DNA from: Alteromonas profundi
GTDB lineage: Bacteria > Pseudomonadota > Gammaproteobacteria > Enterobacterales > Alteromonadaceae
Direction: 5' to 3'
Length of the DNA: 64,000 nucleotides
Assembly: GCF_010500865.1 (NCBI RefSeq)
Contig: NZ_JAAAWN010000003.1
Location: 1 to 64,000, forward strand
Below, in pieces: positions 9,148 through 18,676 of this stretch. Position 1 is the stretch's first letter. The number at the start of each line of letters is the position of its first letter. The position numbers and the translations under genes were made by a program. Below the pieces are notes generated by a model, which was not told the DNA's origin, did no database searches, and worked only from the letters and a program-made list of their open reading frames with translations.

Positions 9148-9777
9148 CTAATTGCCCCGAAACTGATTAGTGTGCAAACCTAATGCTGCAACGATTTGCT
9201 GTTTTTCTGCATCACTTGCATTTGCTAAGTCTGAAACTAATTGAGCGATTGGCGACGACTTGGATTTTGCTTCCTTTTTTTTCTCTAACACTTTCTTTAG
9301 TCTATATAGTTTACACAGTTTTATAGTTTCACAACCTTTAGAGCTTAATCCTTCGTAAATGGCTCCATCATGAATTTCTATATGCTCGCTATAACAATCA
9401 AAATAAGGATGAACAATTGTAAGATTAATGCCAGATCTAGGATAAATTTTGATTTCTTTATGTAAAACAGGTTGGTTACTTTTATTAGTGTTACATCCGG
9501 GGCAAGAGAGCGCTAAATTTTTGGGATGAAATGTAAATTTTTCATATTTACTCTTGGGTACAATATGTTCGATATCGACCTCTTTTATATCGAAGCCGAG
9601 TTCTCTTTTACAATAACAGCACGAGTTTGTTTGTTTGGGACGAAGATCTTCTTTCAATGCAGATTTTATGTCATCAAAGCAAGATTTATCCCAGTCACTA
9701 TGGTTCTTGAATGAATCCTTGATAACTTTTTTCTCTGCTGTACTGAAGCAATAAGGAGAAATAATTTTATCTGCCAT
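9148..9777 (-). CDS. ptuB: HNH endonuclease, Septu PtuB-like
   Basis: A 209-residue HNH nuclease. The first zinc pair CCYCKREL is followed by VDIEHIVPKSKYEK with the HNH His, then NLALSCPGCNTNKSNQ with the second zinc pair and Asn. The C-terminal part is Lys-rich and may be a DNA- or partner-binding tail. It starts three bases after the stop of the ATPase gene, so the two are co-expressed. An overcoming-lysogeny-like ATPase followed by an HNH nuclease is the arrangement of the Septu anti-phage system. No reverse transcriptase is present, so this is not a retron. The specific Septu label is by gene order and domain content. Confidence 0.8.
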   Translation of the reverse strand: MADKIISPYCFSTAEKKVIKDSFKNHSDWDKSCFDDIKSALKEDLRPKQTNSCCYCKRELGFDIKEVDIEHIVPKSKYEKFTFHPKNLALSCPGCNTNKSNQPVLHKEIKIYPRSGINLTIVHPYFDCYSEHIEIHDGAIYEGLSSKGCETIKLCKLYRLKKVLEKKKEAKSKSSPIAQLVSDLANASDAEKQQIVAALGLHTNQFRGN

Positions 9778-9780
9778 AAA

Positions 9781-11178
9781 TTAACCCAACTCAATTAACT
9801 TTTGGATAACATCAAACAATGGGTCAATGGATTTTAAATTCGGTTTAATCTCTTTTATTTTCTGACTAAGCTGAATATAACGTGGATTTCCTTTCTTACC
9901 TTCCGCTAATAGCTCAAGTAGCTCAGTAACAATCGCATTAAGGTAATAGTTTCTGGTCGATGGCAAGTCGAAGATATTTAGCAAAATGTCCTCTGCTGAC
10001 ATGCCGTTCGTATCACCTTTATAATACTCAACATCAATATGATTCCCTTTTGATGTCTTAAAGTGAACGACACTAGACCTGTGGTTTGGTAAATCTGAAA
10101 TCAGGAAATGCGAATGTGTGGCTATGATTACGTGACAGCCACAAACCGACTTCAATAACCTGTCTAATAGTTCTATATATCTATATTGCCAAGATGGGTG
10201 AAGACTAATTTCAGGCTCATCAATCAAGATAAGGCAATCATTTTCCAAGTTTGGAACCAAACCTATCAAAGTTGATAGAATACTAGCTTCGCCAGAACTT
10301 GCATCCGTATAGTCAAACTCCCCCCCTCCTTTTTTGTACAATTTGACTCGCATATTCTTCATTAGATCTAATTTTCTTAGATCATCAAAAAGTTCATACC
10401 TATATAATTCTGATGAAGAAATTACTTGACCTTTTCTTCCAATATTTTCTGATGAAAAATTTATTACAAAACTAAATTTTCTCCCTCCGCCTAAATAGTT
10501 ATTCTCGATAGCATAAGTATATGCATTTGCAAGCTCACTCCAGTATTCGTCATCAAATCCTAGAAATTTATTGTAAGTACCCTGCCTAATTCCACTTCTT
10601 AATTCGCTTCTCTTACGAATAAAGGACTTTAATTCTGCCCCACTCAACTCTCCAACTAATTCGTTAAACTCCTTAGGTATTGATAAACGATATTCCAGTT
10701 TAATTACTGGCTCGTACTTCAAGTAATCAAAAATTTCATTGTACTGATGATATAAATCGTGATTGTTCGATTTAGCCATTAATGAAGAAATGGCTCTATC
10801 CATTAGTGCTCTACTTGAAGACCCGCCAACTCTACCTCTTGGTCCTAAATAGCAATAGTAGTCTTCAAGATTACTCTCTTTATCAAACCGACTGAAGTTA
10901 TACTCCTGTGGAAACTTGTCCGATAAACTAGTCGTAATTGCAATCAATTTAGATGGTTCATCACCACTACCATTCTCATTAAATAGACCATAACGATCTT
11001 TACCCTTTTTCCTGAATTCAGTGGCAATACCACGCAGAAATCTACTTTTACCTGTCCCGTTATTACCAATGACCACGGTAAAATAGTTGTCATTGCTTTC
11101 ATTGTTGTCAGTAAGCCTAACCCAAGATGTTTGAATTTTTGGTTCGTCCAATTTGAACTTTTTTAACCTAAACGACAT
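9781..11178 (-). CDS. ptuA: AAA/ABC-type ATPase, Septu PtuA-like
   Basis: An ATPase of about 465 residues, proposed to sense or gate the HNH nuclease encoded next. It shows Walker A VVIGNNGTGKSRFL near the N-terminus, an ABC-signature-like SSGEAS, Walker B CLILIDEPEISLHP, and a switch His in IIATHSHFLI. This combination is typical of OLD/RecF-like defence ATPases. I place the start at the ATG at 11178, which has GGGGA five bases upstream. An in-frame ATG at 11190 and a TTG at 11193 are alternatives. The gene is divergent from the small gene at 11343, sharing about 165 bases of promoter region. Confidence 0.8.
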   Translation of the reverse strand: MSFRLKKFKLDEPKIQTSWVRLTDNNESNDNYFTVVIGNNGTGKSRFLRGIATEFRKKGKDRYGLFNENGSGDEPSKLIAITTSLSDKFPQEYNFSRFDKESNLEDYYCYLGPRGRVGGSSSRALMDRAISSLMAKSNNHDLYHQYNEIFDYLKYEPVIKLEYRLSIPKEFNELVGELSGAELKSFIRKRSELRSGIRQGTYNKFLGFDDEYWSELANAYTYAIENNYLGGGRKFSFVINFSSENIGRKGQVISSSELYRYELFDDLRKLDLMKNMRVKLYKKGGGEFDYTDASSGEASILSTLIGLVPNLENDCLILIDEPEISLHPSWQYRYIELLDRLLKSVCGCHVIIATHSHFLISDLPNHRSSVVHFKTSKGNHIDVEYYKGDTNGMSAEDILLNIFDLPSTRNYYLNAIVTELLELLAEGKKGNPRYIQLSQKIKEIKPNLKSIDPLFDVIQKLIELG

Positions 11179-11342
11179 CCGATTCCCCATCAAAATTTTG
11201 TTATTAAATATAACAAGTTAGATAGGATTCGTGAACTATTAAGACAATTAATGCAAAAACTCAGGATTACCTCCATGCTTTTAGTATTGTTTTAAATCGT
11301 TTTTAACTACCATGAGTTATGGCTATCTATAAGGGCATACTC

Positions 11343-11633
11343 ATGAATACAATCGTGAAAGACTGGCAAATAGTTTCTGTTTTTGACAAAGGCGACCTCG
11401 TTGGAGATGTGCTCTGGGGAATTTGTGTTGATGATTCGACCCATCGATTCTCTAAAGGAGATTACGTTTGTACATCTCGGATCGTAAAAACAAATGAGCA
11501 GTTAATTAAAACCGCTAGCGGCAGTATCTATCAAACTCTAGGTGAAGGCACTAGATGTCAGATTTTATTAAAAGACTTTGAGTTGCTCCGGCATGGCTTT
11601 AGCCCACAACAAATTGAAGACTTGAAGAATTGA
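11343..11633 (+). CDS. Small conserved-looking cargo protein, unknown function
   Basis: A soluble protein of 96 residues beginning MNTIVKDWQIVSVFDKGDLV, with the core motif WGICVDDSTHRFSKGDYVCT and then a segment ending GSIYQTLGEG. I chose the ATG at 11343 because a second gene at 19172 starts with the closely related MNTTLKDWNIVAV, so homology begins there. An upstream in-frame ATG at 11319 would add eight residues. I do not recognise a named family. It lies between the Septu-like pair and the convergent tnsD, at the left edge of the tns core. The related copy lies at the right edge. Confidence 0.65.
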   Translation: MNTIVKDWQIVSVFDKGDLVGDVLWGICVDDSTHRFSKGDYVCTSRIVKTNEQLIKTASGSIYQTLGEGTRCQILLKDFELLRHGFSPQQIEDLKN

Positions 11634-11692
11634 ATCAAGCTCATCCCAATCAACTGCATTAAATTCGAAAGGCGATTGTTCAAGTACATCTG

Positions 11693-13126
11693 CTACTTAC
11701 CTAAGTATCGCAAAGCTCGCGGGATCGGTGAAGGTAGGTGCTGTTCCAACCAACACTTATCATGCTTATACAACCATATATAAGAAGCACCACAATTCGC
11801 TCTTACTTCTTTTTGCCTACATTGAGGATGACACTGACAAAACGCGTCTATTTCTTGTCTGCACTGCTGCCTTTTCTTGTTCAATCGGATAGCTTTTCGC
11901 AATGTTACCAACTCGCTGAATTTACCCAATATCAGCTCAACTGCACCTTGTGAAATACCGTGTTCCCTAGCAATTACTTCTGTTGGGATACCAACCATCA
12001 GCTTGCGCCAAATATCTCGCTCATCTACAGAAAATATCTTTGAGGGGCGCTTATCCACTGCAATCTGGTTGTTAGCTGCAACTTTTTTAATGTAAGCAAT
12101 ACTTTTGCCTGTTTGTGCTGCGATTTTTCTCATGCTACCACCATCTTTTAGGTATTTGATGATGAGTGAGTTATCAATGAGTGAGGAAGGACTCTGAACT
12201 TGCTCTTTGGGCGTTTTAGGCTCTTTCGCAGGTTGAGCCTCCATCGCAGTTTTAAATCTTTCCCACGAGCCAAATAAGCAGTGAATAAGAAAGTAGTATT
12301 TCAGTGGATGGTACTGGTTATGCGGCTGATAAAATAGATTCGCAGGATAGCTACCGCGCCTTAAGCCGCACGCTAATCGTTTAAAATGGGCACAATTTGA
12401 AAGCTTTCCTAACTCTTCAATCATCAGTGGCACCAGCAATCGCTTTCTAGTATTGCCACAGGCCGTCACCATGCCCATTTCCAATAATCGGTTCTTAAGC
12501 ACGCGCACTAAGTCACTTTTTGCATAAAAAATCGGCTCATCTATAAACGTCATTGCGATACAAGTAGAAAGGTTGAACTCACTTATACTGGCATCAACAA
12601 TCTCACTAGTCTCTGGTTGCGCAGCAAAGGAACGTATACGTTTTTCTGAGTGAAGCTTTAGGCCATGCAGAGGGCAGCAAGTCACACCTGCCAGTTGATG
12701 AATTACATGCCAATACGCAAATCCATGCTGTGCTTCATCATACGTCACACAGGCAGGGCACGATTTAAGGACAGGTTCTGTTAACAAGCGGTTTGCTACC
12801 ATGCCATAACGGGAGTGCATATAGGCAGTATTACCACTGAGTAAATCAGTTTGAAGTTGCTGGTACTGGGCTTGGGTTTGAAAAGGTCGGTAGTAGTTAA
12901 TCCCGGTCATGAACTGAACGATCCATTGTTCATCCACACAAGAGCTTTGTGCCAGTTTTGCGATATAGGAAGGAAATTCGGTGCTGGCTAATTCGGTTTT
13001 TATCTGAAGAGCTTTTAACGATTGGTTGCGAAAGCTCGGATAACCAGAGTAACTATGCGCACGCGCTACCCAGCTAAAAACCGTTTCACCTTTAATTGGT
13101 GTGGGGTAATAAACTGGATAGCTCAT
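11693..13126 (-). CDS. tnsD: TnsD-like target selector (TniQ family, 477 residues)
   Basis: The longer of two TniQ-domain proteins. It begins with a typical TniQ start (PTPIKGETVFSWVARAHSYS) and has the zinc-binding block CPACVTYDEAQHGFAYWHVI followed by HQLAGVTCCPLHG. The C-terminal third carries two helix-turn-helix-like segments (GGSMRKIAAQTGKSIAYIKK and VIAREHGISQGAVELIL) and a further Cys/His-rich stretch. TnsD proteins read a fixed chromosomal site and recruit TnsC there. The long C-terminal DNA-binding part makes this the better candidate for recognising the end of gcvP. It starts six bases after tniQ stops. Its assignment as the gcvP reader is inference. Confidence 0.85.
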   Translation of the reverse strand: MSYPVYYPTPIKGETVFSWVARAHSYSGYPSFRNQSLKALQIKTELASTEFPSYIAKLAQSSCVDEQWIVQFMTGINYYRPFQTQAQYQQLQTDLLSGNTAYMHSRYGMVANRLLTEPVLKSCPACVTYDEAQHGFAYWHVIHQLAGVTCCPLHGLKLHSEKRIRSFAAQPETSEIVDASISEFNLSTCIAMTFIDEPIFYAKSDLVRVLKNRLLEMGMVTACGNTRKRLLVPLMIEELGKLSNCAHFKRLACGLRRGSYPANLFYQPHNQYHPLKYYFLIHCLFGSWERFKTAMEAQPAKEPKTPKEQVQSPSSLIDNSLIIKYLKDGGSMRKIAAQTGKSIAYIKKVAANNQIAVDKRPSKIFSVDERDIWRKLMVGIPTEVIAREHGISQGAVELILGKFSELVTLRKAIRLNKKRQQCRQEIDAFCQCHPQCRQKEVRANCGASYIWLYKHDKCWLEQHLPSPIPRALRYLGK

Positions 13127-13132
13127 AGTTGA

Positions 13133-14083
13133 TTAGCTCATCAAATTCGGGATATTTTCAATCTCACCAAATAACATCCTTATCATCAGCAAGTGACATA
13201 TCGGTAACGTGAATTTGTCCTTGTATGCTAAATACGACACGAATAATTCTCGGAATTTTCGGTTTCCCTGATAACCGTCAAGTATCAGAAGACGCTCATA
13301 TAGCTCAGGTGCAAAGTAGTTATCCAACGCTCGTTGTGCCTCAGCAATTATTAGGGTGTCCTTGCGTGAAGAAACGTTTGTGAACGTATCTAATCCAATA
13401 TAGTCCCGATAGGCGCGTTGCAGTCGCTGCAAGTTCAAGTTTGGAAACTCATGTTTGAGCAGCCTTGCGGATGTCCTTAATACCCAATCGATATCATCAT
13501 CCATGTAACCATCAAGGTTATCGTAGCCCATATCGCACTTAGGACAGTTGCTACCATGCGGTAAACCAATACTATTGAGATAGCGCCCAGAATCATGACA
13601 TCTATCACAAGCGATAAACAACGGTGTCTGATGCTTAACGCAATAACTCATACCAGCTAATTGATGCTCAATGTGATAGTAAGTTTCACCAATAGTGTCC
13701 ATATCCTCCTTAACGCACTCCGAGCAATGCCGCCAATGGGCAGCATACTTAACGCGATTGATATTGTTAACAAACAACGGCTTATCGCCAGATTGTTTTA
13801 ACAGTGTTGCTGGTAAGAATGGAGCGTAATACTGATAAAGAGTGTGTCTTCCTAAAAACGTTTCATAGTCGATGCTAGGCGAAAATGCATCGTAAACATC
13901 TCGATATAGGGGCCTCAATACATAATGTGGCACCACCGTCTTATAATCACTTGAGATGGGGTTGGTCGCGTTATCCCATCGCCTAATACCTGAATATTGA
14001 TGATGTCTAACCATCAAGCTGATGACATGCTCACCCTCAAACGGATATGCATTGATTTGTGGTTTGCGTACTACACTGCTCAT
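13133..14083 (-). CDS. tniQ: TniQ-family target selection protein (316 residues)
   Basis: A shorter TniQ-domain protein. The N-terminus has NAYPFEGEHVISLMVRHHQY, then a zinc block CSECVKEDMDTIGETYYHIE followed by HQLAGMSYCVKHQTPLF, and a second pair of CxxC motifs (CDRC and CPKC). It lacks the long C-terminal region of the 477-residue protein encoded next. Its ATG overlaps the tnsC stop codon, so it is translated together with tnsC. Elements with two TniQ proteins often use one as an adaptor or for a second target pathway. No CRISPR-Cas genes are present, so an RNA-guided role is not supported here. Confidence 0.85.
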   Translation of the reverse strand: MSSVVRKPQINAYPFEGEHVISLMVRHHQYSGIRRWDNATNPISSDYKTVVPHYVLRPLYRDVYDAFSPSIDYETFLGRHTLYQYYAPFLPATLLKQSGDKPLFVNNINRVKYAAHWRHCSECVKEDMDTIGETYYHIEHQLAGMSYCVKHQTPLFIACDRCHDSGRYLNSIGLPHGSNCPKCDMGYDNLDGYMDDDIDWVLRTSARLLKHEFPNLNLQRLQRAYRDYIGLDTFTNVSSRKDTLIIAEAQRALDNYFAPELYERLLILDGYQGNRKFRELFVSYLAYKDKFTLPICHLLMIRMLFGEIENIPNLMS

Positions 14084-15555
14084 GATTTCACTTCACCCAG
14101 CTTGGCAGCAATTTCCTGCCGACTTAATCCTGATAAATTTCTAAAATCATCTGCTGGTATCAACGTACTTTTAGCCGATGGCATATCAATCACTACGCCT
14201 TCATCACTCATACCCGGTGGATTAGGTACATCACTGTCAATACAATACTTTTCAACAACGTCCGCTGTACTCATATCTTCACCCGCTTTTGCAGGGTTAA
14301 GTAGCTTGATATGCGGTTTAATCAAATCCTCAAATGTGCTTACTTCACCTTCCCTCAACGCATGAAGTGCGTCCGCCAACAGGTAAAATTGATCGGCATA
14401 GACATCACGAATAAGATCTACTGAAATAGTTTCTAATCCAGAGTAAATCGCTTCTTCATAGCAAAGCTTTATCAGACGAATGAATAGTGCGGGAATACCG
14501 CAACTATAGAAATTTAACGCTGAGGTTATCTCATCAGTGAACGTGAACGGATTCCGCAGCAAGTGAGGCTTGTAATAGCACTGCACGTAGTAATTCCAAA
14601 ACGGATTGGCAATGTGTTTTTTGGTAATAGGATCATACACAGTTGTCTCAATTCCATCACAACGCTCAGATATACCTGATGAAATACGTCTAGAGGTAGA
14701 CATGGTAGTTTGGAATAAAGGCCACGAGGCATAGGTGCCTGCCACAATCATCGGAATGCCAATGCTATTAAAAAACGCGTCGATAAAATTCAGTGTTGAG
14801 CGGTTTTCATCTTTAGCATCATTACTGTCATAGACGCAGCGCTGTATTTCATCAATGAAAACAATGCCAATGTTGTACTTCATTGCCACTTTCTTTGCCT
14901 CAATCACAAAAGCTGAATTATTCGCCTTGGAACCTTTCCAAAGCTCGTAATGGCTAGAGCCTAGTAGCTGGTCGATTGCGAAGAAAAAATTGAGGATAAA
15001 ACCCTTTTTGGTTTTAGTCGCGGGAGCCTCAAACTTGACATAAACAACCTGCTCCTTGCGAAACAGATTACCTTTATATTCATTGTGTTCGATAACCTGT
15101 GGCAGTAAGCTCAAACACTTATCTATCGTCTTGGTTTTGCCCCCACCACTAATGCCGATATGCGAGATACACGTTGATAAATTAATCGCGTTTGGCATTT
15201 CATAGTCTTTACCTTTCCCAACTTCACTTTGCATGATGTTGTAATCGATAGTGAAAGGTCTTCTATGTAAATACCCCACCATAATTGCTTTAACGATGTG
15301 CCGATAAATTTTAAACGTCTTAGGCGATGGCACAAAGGTAAGTGGAATTAATTCAATCATTAACTCCCTATCAAAGTCATTCATCTGAGTAACGCTTGCA
15401 TCAACGTCATGATTGACCAAAATCGCCTGAGTGAACGCTTCCAAACTCTTTGCAGGTCGAATCGCTTCAATTAGCGGGTTGTTGTTATAGGCGGTGATGT
15501 TGTGAGGAATATATTCCGCTTTTACAGCCACTGATTGTGTTTCTAGAATTTGCAT
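14080..15555 (-). CDS. tnsC: TnsC-like AAA+ transposition regulator
   Basis: The ATPase that links target selectors to the TnsA/TnsB transposase, 491 residues. Walker A is GISGGGKTKT and Walker B is IGIVFIDEIQRCVYD, followed by a sensor-like VAGTYASWPLF. N- and C-terminal extensions flank the AAA core, as in Tn7 TnsC. The gene ends in a 4-base ATGA overlap with tniQ and begins 51 bases after the tnsB stop. It is expected to carry target immunity as well as activation. That is family knowledge and cannot be read from the sequence. Confidence 0.92.
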   Translation of the reverse strand: MQILETQSVAVKAEYIPHNITAYNNNPLIEAIRPAKSLEAFTQAILVNHDVDASVTQMNDFDRELMIELIPLTFVPSPKTFKIYRHIVKAIMVGYLHRRPFTIDYNIMQSEVGKGKDYEMPNAINLSTCISHIGISGGGKTKTIDKCLSLLPQVIEHNEYKGNLFRKEQVVYVKFEAPATKTKKGFILNFFFAIDQLLGSSHYELWKGSKANNSAFVIEAKKVAMKYNIGIVFIDEIQRCVYDSNDAKDENRSTLNFIDAFFNSIGIPMIVAGTYASWPLFQTTMSTSRRISSGISERCDGIETTVYDPITKKHIANPFWNYYVQCYYKPHLLRNPFTFTDEITSALNFYSCGIPALFIRLIKLCYEEAIYSGLETISVDLIRDVYADQFYLLADALHALREGEVSTFEDLIKPHIKLLNPAKAGEDMSTADVVEKYCIDSDVPNPPGMSDEGVVIDMPSAKSTLIPADDFRNLSGLSRQEIAAKLGEVKS

Positions 15556-15605
15556 GTTTTTACCTTATTTCTAATTAATCTTGTCTCCTTCATGGTTAAT
15601 TTTTC

Positions 15606-17852
15606 CTATTGATTTTGCCCTGATGTGGGATACATCTGCTGCATTTGGCGCATCATTGAAGACTGCAACGTCTCCATCGATACTGTTTCTTCTTTGGATT
15701 TTGACTCACCTACCATCAACGTGCTAATCATGGAGGCAGTCTGTCTATCCATATTCGCCTTGGTAATTTCCTTCAACGCTTTAACCGTAGATTGCGATGA
15801 TTTGGCGTTCGGTCTTGTTAAACCTTTAAGCGCATCCAACGCTTCTTTGGTGATCCGTTGCGTATTGTTCTTCTGTATGAAGCGGGCTTGCCTTAGTTCG
15901 CGTTGTTGTTCAACTAGATCCGATTTCTTCTGAGATTGTTTATGTGACACATCGAACCAAGTAACACCTTCAAACGTATCGTCCTGCTCGGTGTTGAGTG
16001 TTGCTTCATAAACAACGCCATCATGCTTGTACCAAATTTTGTCAGTAGAGCCATCAAAGTAACGGATGTCTAATTTCTTCACTGGGCGTTTTGGGTTTGC
16101 ATTAAGCCAGCCTTGTCGTGCCGCATGTTCGCAGTGGTAGTAAACGTTGCGGTACTTAATCCCTTTTGCGGTAGTTGCTGCACGACTCCGAGGTAGTAGC
16201 TTGAACATGACATCTTCTTTTTTCATAGTCATGCCTCGTCCATTATTCATGTAATGACGCAGCCCAAAGTTCCACCTAGCTCTGGAGGTTGCACGCACAC
16301 CTTCAACTTCCATTGCCTTACTAGATACTCTCGGTTTTGGCACAAAGTTGTTTCTAATAATGGTGTTAATGATCAGCAGTTGAACAAACTTGTCGTAGTC
16401 ATACACTGCGAGGTTCGAAGCGTGCGTATCGCCTTTTTCGGGTATGCGTTCAACCAGTCCCGGCATGAATTGGATGATGTCGTTTTTGGTATGCTGAAAC
16501 TCACCTTCCACAGTACCTTTGGTGTAACCAGCATAAATTTGCAAATAGTTGATACAGTCAATGCCCATTTTCTCATCAAGCAACTGCATCATGTTTTTCT
16601 TGGGATATTCCACACCATTATCAATGGCAAGTTCCGTACACAGCAGGTTACAGGGCCAATCTTTATGCGTGATATCGACACCAAACTGTTTGCAGAATTC
16701 CACTTTATCTGTGAAAGCATTGTAAAGTGCCTGCATGACTCCGCGCCAGTTGGGGCCACCAATCCCAACGTGAAAGCCTACCGTCATCCCTGAGTCCACA
16801 TCCATCACACGGTATACAGTGGGTCTGCCAGATGATAAGCGCTCTTTTTTGTTGTACGGGTAGATAAGATAAACATCTTCAATCGTGGCATCTACCTCAT
16901 AACGAAATCCGGGACCCGGCACATCTGAACGGGCACGTTTTAGCTTAGCCCGGTATTCAGATAGATACCGCTTATCACCTTTTTGCTGCCACTTCAGTCG
17001 CCCTTCTTTTTCAGCCGCTCTAACAAAGGTATAGTATTGGTCATAGCTAATACACTCATTCTCTTCCAGCGGTTTACGCTCGACTATTTCCTTTCCGTCT
17101 TCATCAATGTACTTCTCTTTTTTTGACTGAAAATAGAAGTCATACACCTCATACTGTTTGGTATGAGGCATTCGCTTGAATTTCTTTTTACCTAATCTTT
17201 CCAAGTGCTTGAGAATATTGTCTTCGTCTAGCTTGGTGCGCCCACGAAAATAGGTATCTGATGATTTTCTGCCACGCTTAGACATTCCCTCAGTCGGGAC
17301 AAGCGGTAGCACAAAGTTGCTGCCACATTTTCGATAATCCGGATACATCGCGTTGAAACAGCTACCACGATAAAAGTACTGTGCAAGTAATCTGGATATT
17401 TGCGCTGCATTTACGCCACTTTCAGCGCTGATTTCCTTGATAAGTTCAGTACCTCTGTCGGTATACAGGTATTCATAGGTTTTTTCTGAATCCTCAACAA
17501 TAGGCTTTATCAGGTCATAGTTAAATCGAGCGTTATCCCGCCTTTTTAGTTTGATTTCTAGCTGCTCATTTGGAGACTTGCTACGCGGTACGTAAAGGCC
17601 GTTGTCATATTCAATCCCACGGATTTCATATTGGTAATGCGACAACATATCGGCTAACTTTTGTGCATCCATTGTTAGTGGTTTGCTTTGAAGGCGTGAG
17701 CGTCTTTTTTGTAAGGGTTTGTCCACTCTCGGTTTGCGTTTAACCACCGATTTATTCAAATCGTAATAAGCGACCTTATCGCGGGTTGCATGGACTATAC
17801 GCAGGTGTAGTGAGCCAGTTGGCGTGATGATTTCTGTATGTTTACGGAACAT
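15606..17852 (-). CDS. tnsB: TnsB-like DDE transposase
   Basis: The transposase that binds the terminal repeats and joins the 3' ends to target DNA, 748 residues. An N-terminal DNA-binding part is followed by the RNase H-like core. The catalytic residues are about Asp321 (YEVDATIEDVYL), Asp411 (ELAIDNGVEYPKK) and Glu449 (YTKGTVEGEFQHTK). A C-terminal tail rich in charged and Gln residues would bind TnsC. Two bases separate it from tnsA. Its sites should be the AATTAAG-N-GGTTAA repeats at both ends of the element. Confidence 0.93.
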   Translation of the reverse strand: MFRKHTEIITPTGSLHLRIVHATRDKVAYYDLNKSVVKRKPRVDKPLQKRRSRLQSKPLTMDAQKLADMLSHYQYEIRGIEYDNGLYVPRSKSPNEQLEIKLKRRDNARFNYDLIKPIVEDSEKTYEYLYTDRGTELIKEISAESGVNAAQISRLLAQYFYRGSCFNAMYPDYRKCGSNFVLPLVPTEGMSKRGRKSSDTYFRGRTKLDEDNILKHLERLGKKKFKRMPHTKQYEVYDFYFQSKKEKYIDEDGKEIVERKPLEENECISYDQYYTFVRAAEKEGRLKWQQKGDKRYLSEYRAKLKRARSDVPGPGFRYEVDATIEDVYLIYPYNKKERLSSGRPTVYRVMDVDSGMTVGFHVGIGGPNWRGVMQALYNAFTDKVEFCKQFGVDITHKDWPCNLLCTELAIDNGVEYPKKNMMQLLDEKMGIDCINYLQIYAGYTKGTVEGEFQHTKNDIIQFMPGLVERIPEKGDTHASNLAVYDYDKFVQLLIINTIIRNNFVPKPRVSSKAMEVEGVRATSRARWNFGLRHYMNNGRGMTMKKEDVMFKLLPRSRAATTAKGIKYRNVYYHCEHAARQGWLNANPKRPVKKLDIRYFDGSTDKIWYKHDGVVYEATLNTEQDDTFEGVTWFDVSHKQSQKKSDLVEQQRELRQARFIQKNNTQRITKEALDALKGLTRPNAKSSQSTVKALKEITKANMDRQTASMISTLMVGESKSKEETVSMETLQSSMMRQMQQMYPTSGQNQ

Positions 17853-17854
17853 GA

Positions 17855-18676
17855 TTAAGCGACCTCCAATAAAGGAACTGGCTTAAACACATTAATTTTT
17901 ATATCTAAATCAATCGGTAATTGATGAGACCATACGCCCCACTGGAACAGGCCGAAGCCATCGTCGTAACTGAGTCCCAAATGATGACTGACACGCTGAA
18001 TAACCTCTTGTAACGGTGTTTCAAAGTACAGGCTTGCCATCTCAACAAACGCCATAAAAAATGGCTGTTGATGGTGCTTAATCTCGTGAATGTATTTCAA
18101 GCACCCCTTGGACCACTTTAAATTGTATGCACAGTTAACGCTGACGTTGTGGTCAGTTTCTAAAACAAACTGTATCCGTTTCTCTTCATAGTATCGTCTT
18201 TCCAGCTCAAGCTTTTGCAAAGTACGCGTAACCGATACAGGGTGCTTGATTTCTCTATCCAGCGAATCCAGCGTTTTATATGTTCTGGCGACCTTTTTTG
18301 TTGCGAGGTTGTTGTCGGCTAAATCCGTCTCTAGACAATAGAAGTCAGTACTGAGCACATAGGCTTCGCCTTCTTCATCGCACGGATACTTTATACCCAT
18401 ATCGATTGCGATACGAACACATAGCTCCAAGTCCCACAATGGATATTGCTCAAAGTAATTAACGGTTTCAGGCAAGGAATCTCTTATGATGCCTAAGCGT
18501 CTTTCACCATCGCTCAAGAAATGGTGATTGCGTTTGCTCTTAGCACCTTTGTACAAATGTCTTCTTGTCCCCTTAGGACCGCTCCACACTTTGATTAGAG
18601 GCTCGTATTGCTTCTTGTCTAACGCATCATGCCATTTATCCAGCGTTTTAAGGGCCTTATTAAATTTTAAAAGCAT
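17855..18676 (-). CDS. tnsA: TnsA-like transposon end-cleaving endonuclease
   Basis: The restriction-enzyme-like subunit that cuts the 5' ends so the element moves by cut-and-paste, 273 residues. Likely catalytic residues are Glu58 (SDGERRLG), Asp111 (YVLSTDFYCLE) and a Lys near 127-128 in ATKKVARTY. Tn7 TnsA has Gln-x-Lys at the last position, whereas here the first residue is Thr. The C-terminal half is the helical domain that contacts TnsC. It is the first gene of the core operon and is preceded by a 495-bp AT-rich region. Confidence 0.88.
   Translation of the reverse strand: MLLKFNKALKTLDKWHDALDKKQYEPLIKVWSGPKGTRRHLYKGAKSKRNHHFLSDGERRLGIIRDSLPETVNYFEQYPLWDLELCVRIAIDMGIKYPCDEEGEAYVLSTDFYCLETDLADNNLATKKVARTYKTLDSLDREIKHPVSVTRTLQKLELERRYYEEKRIQFVLETDHNVSVNCAYNLKWSKGCLKYIHEIKHHQQPFFMAFVEMASLYFETPLQEVIQRVSHHLGLSYDDGFGLFQWGVWSHQLPIDLDIKINVFKPVPLLEVA

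Noticed and set aside
9148..11178. Retron with ATPase/HNH effectors
   Set aside because: No reverse transcriptase gene or msr-msd-like RNA region is adjacent, so Septu is the better label.
16254..16793. 179-codon frame antisense to tnsB
   Set aside because: Shadow of the tnsB coding frame. It has no ribosome binding site or domain.
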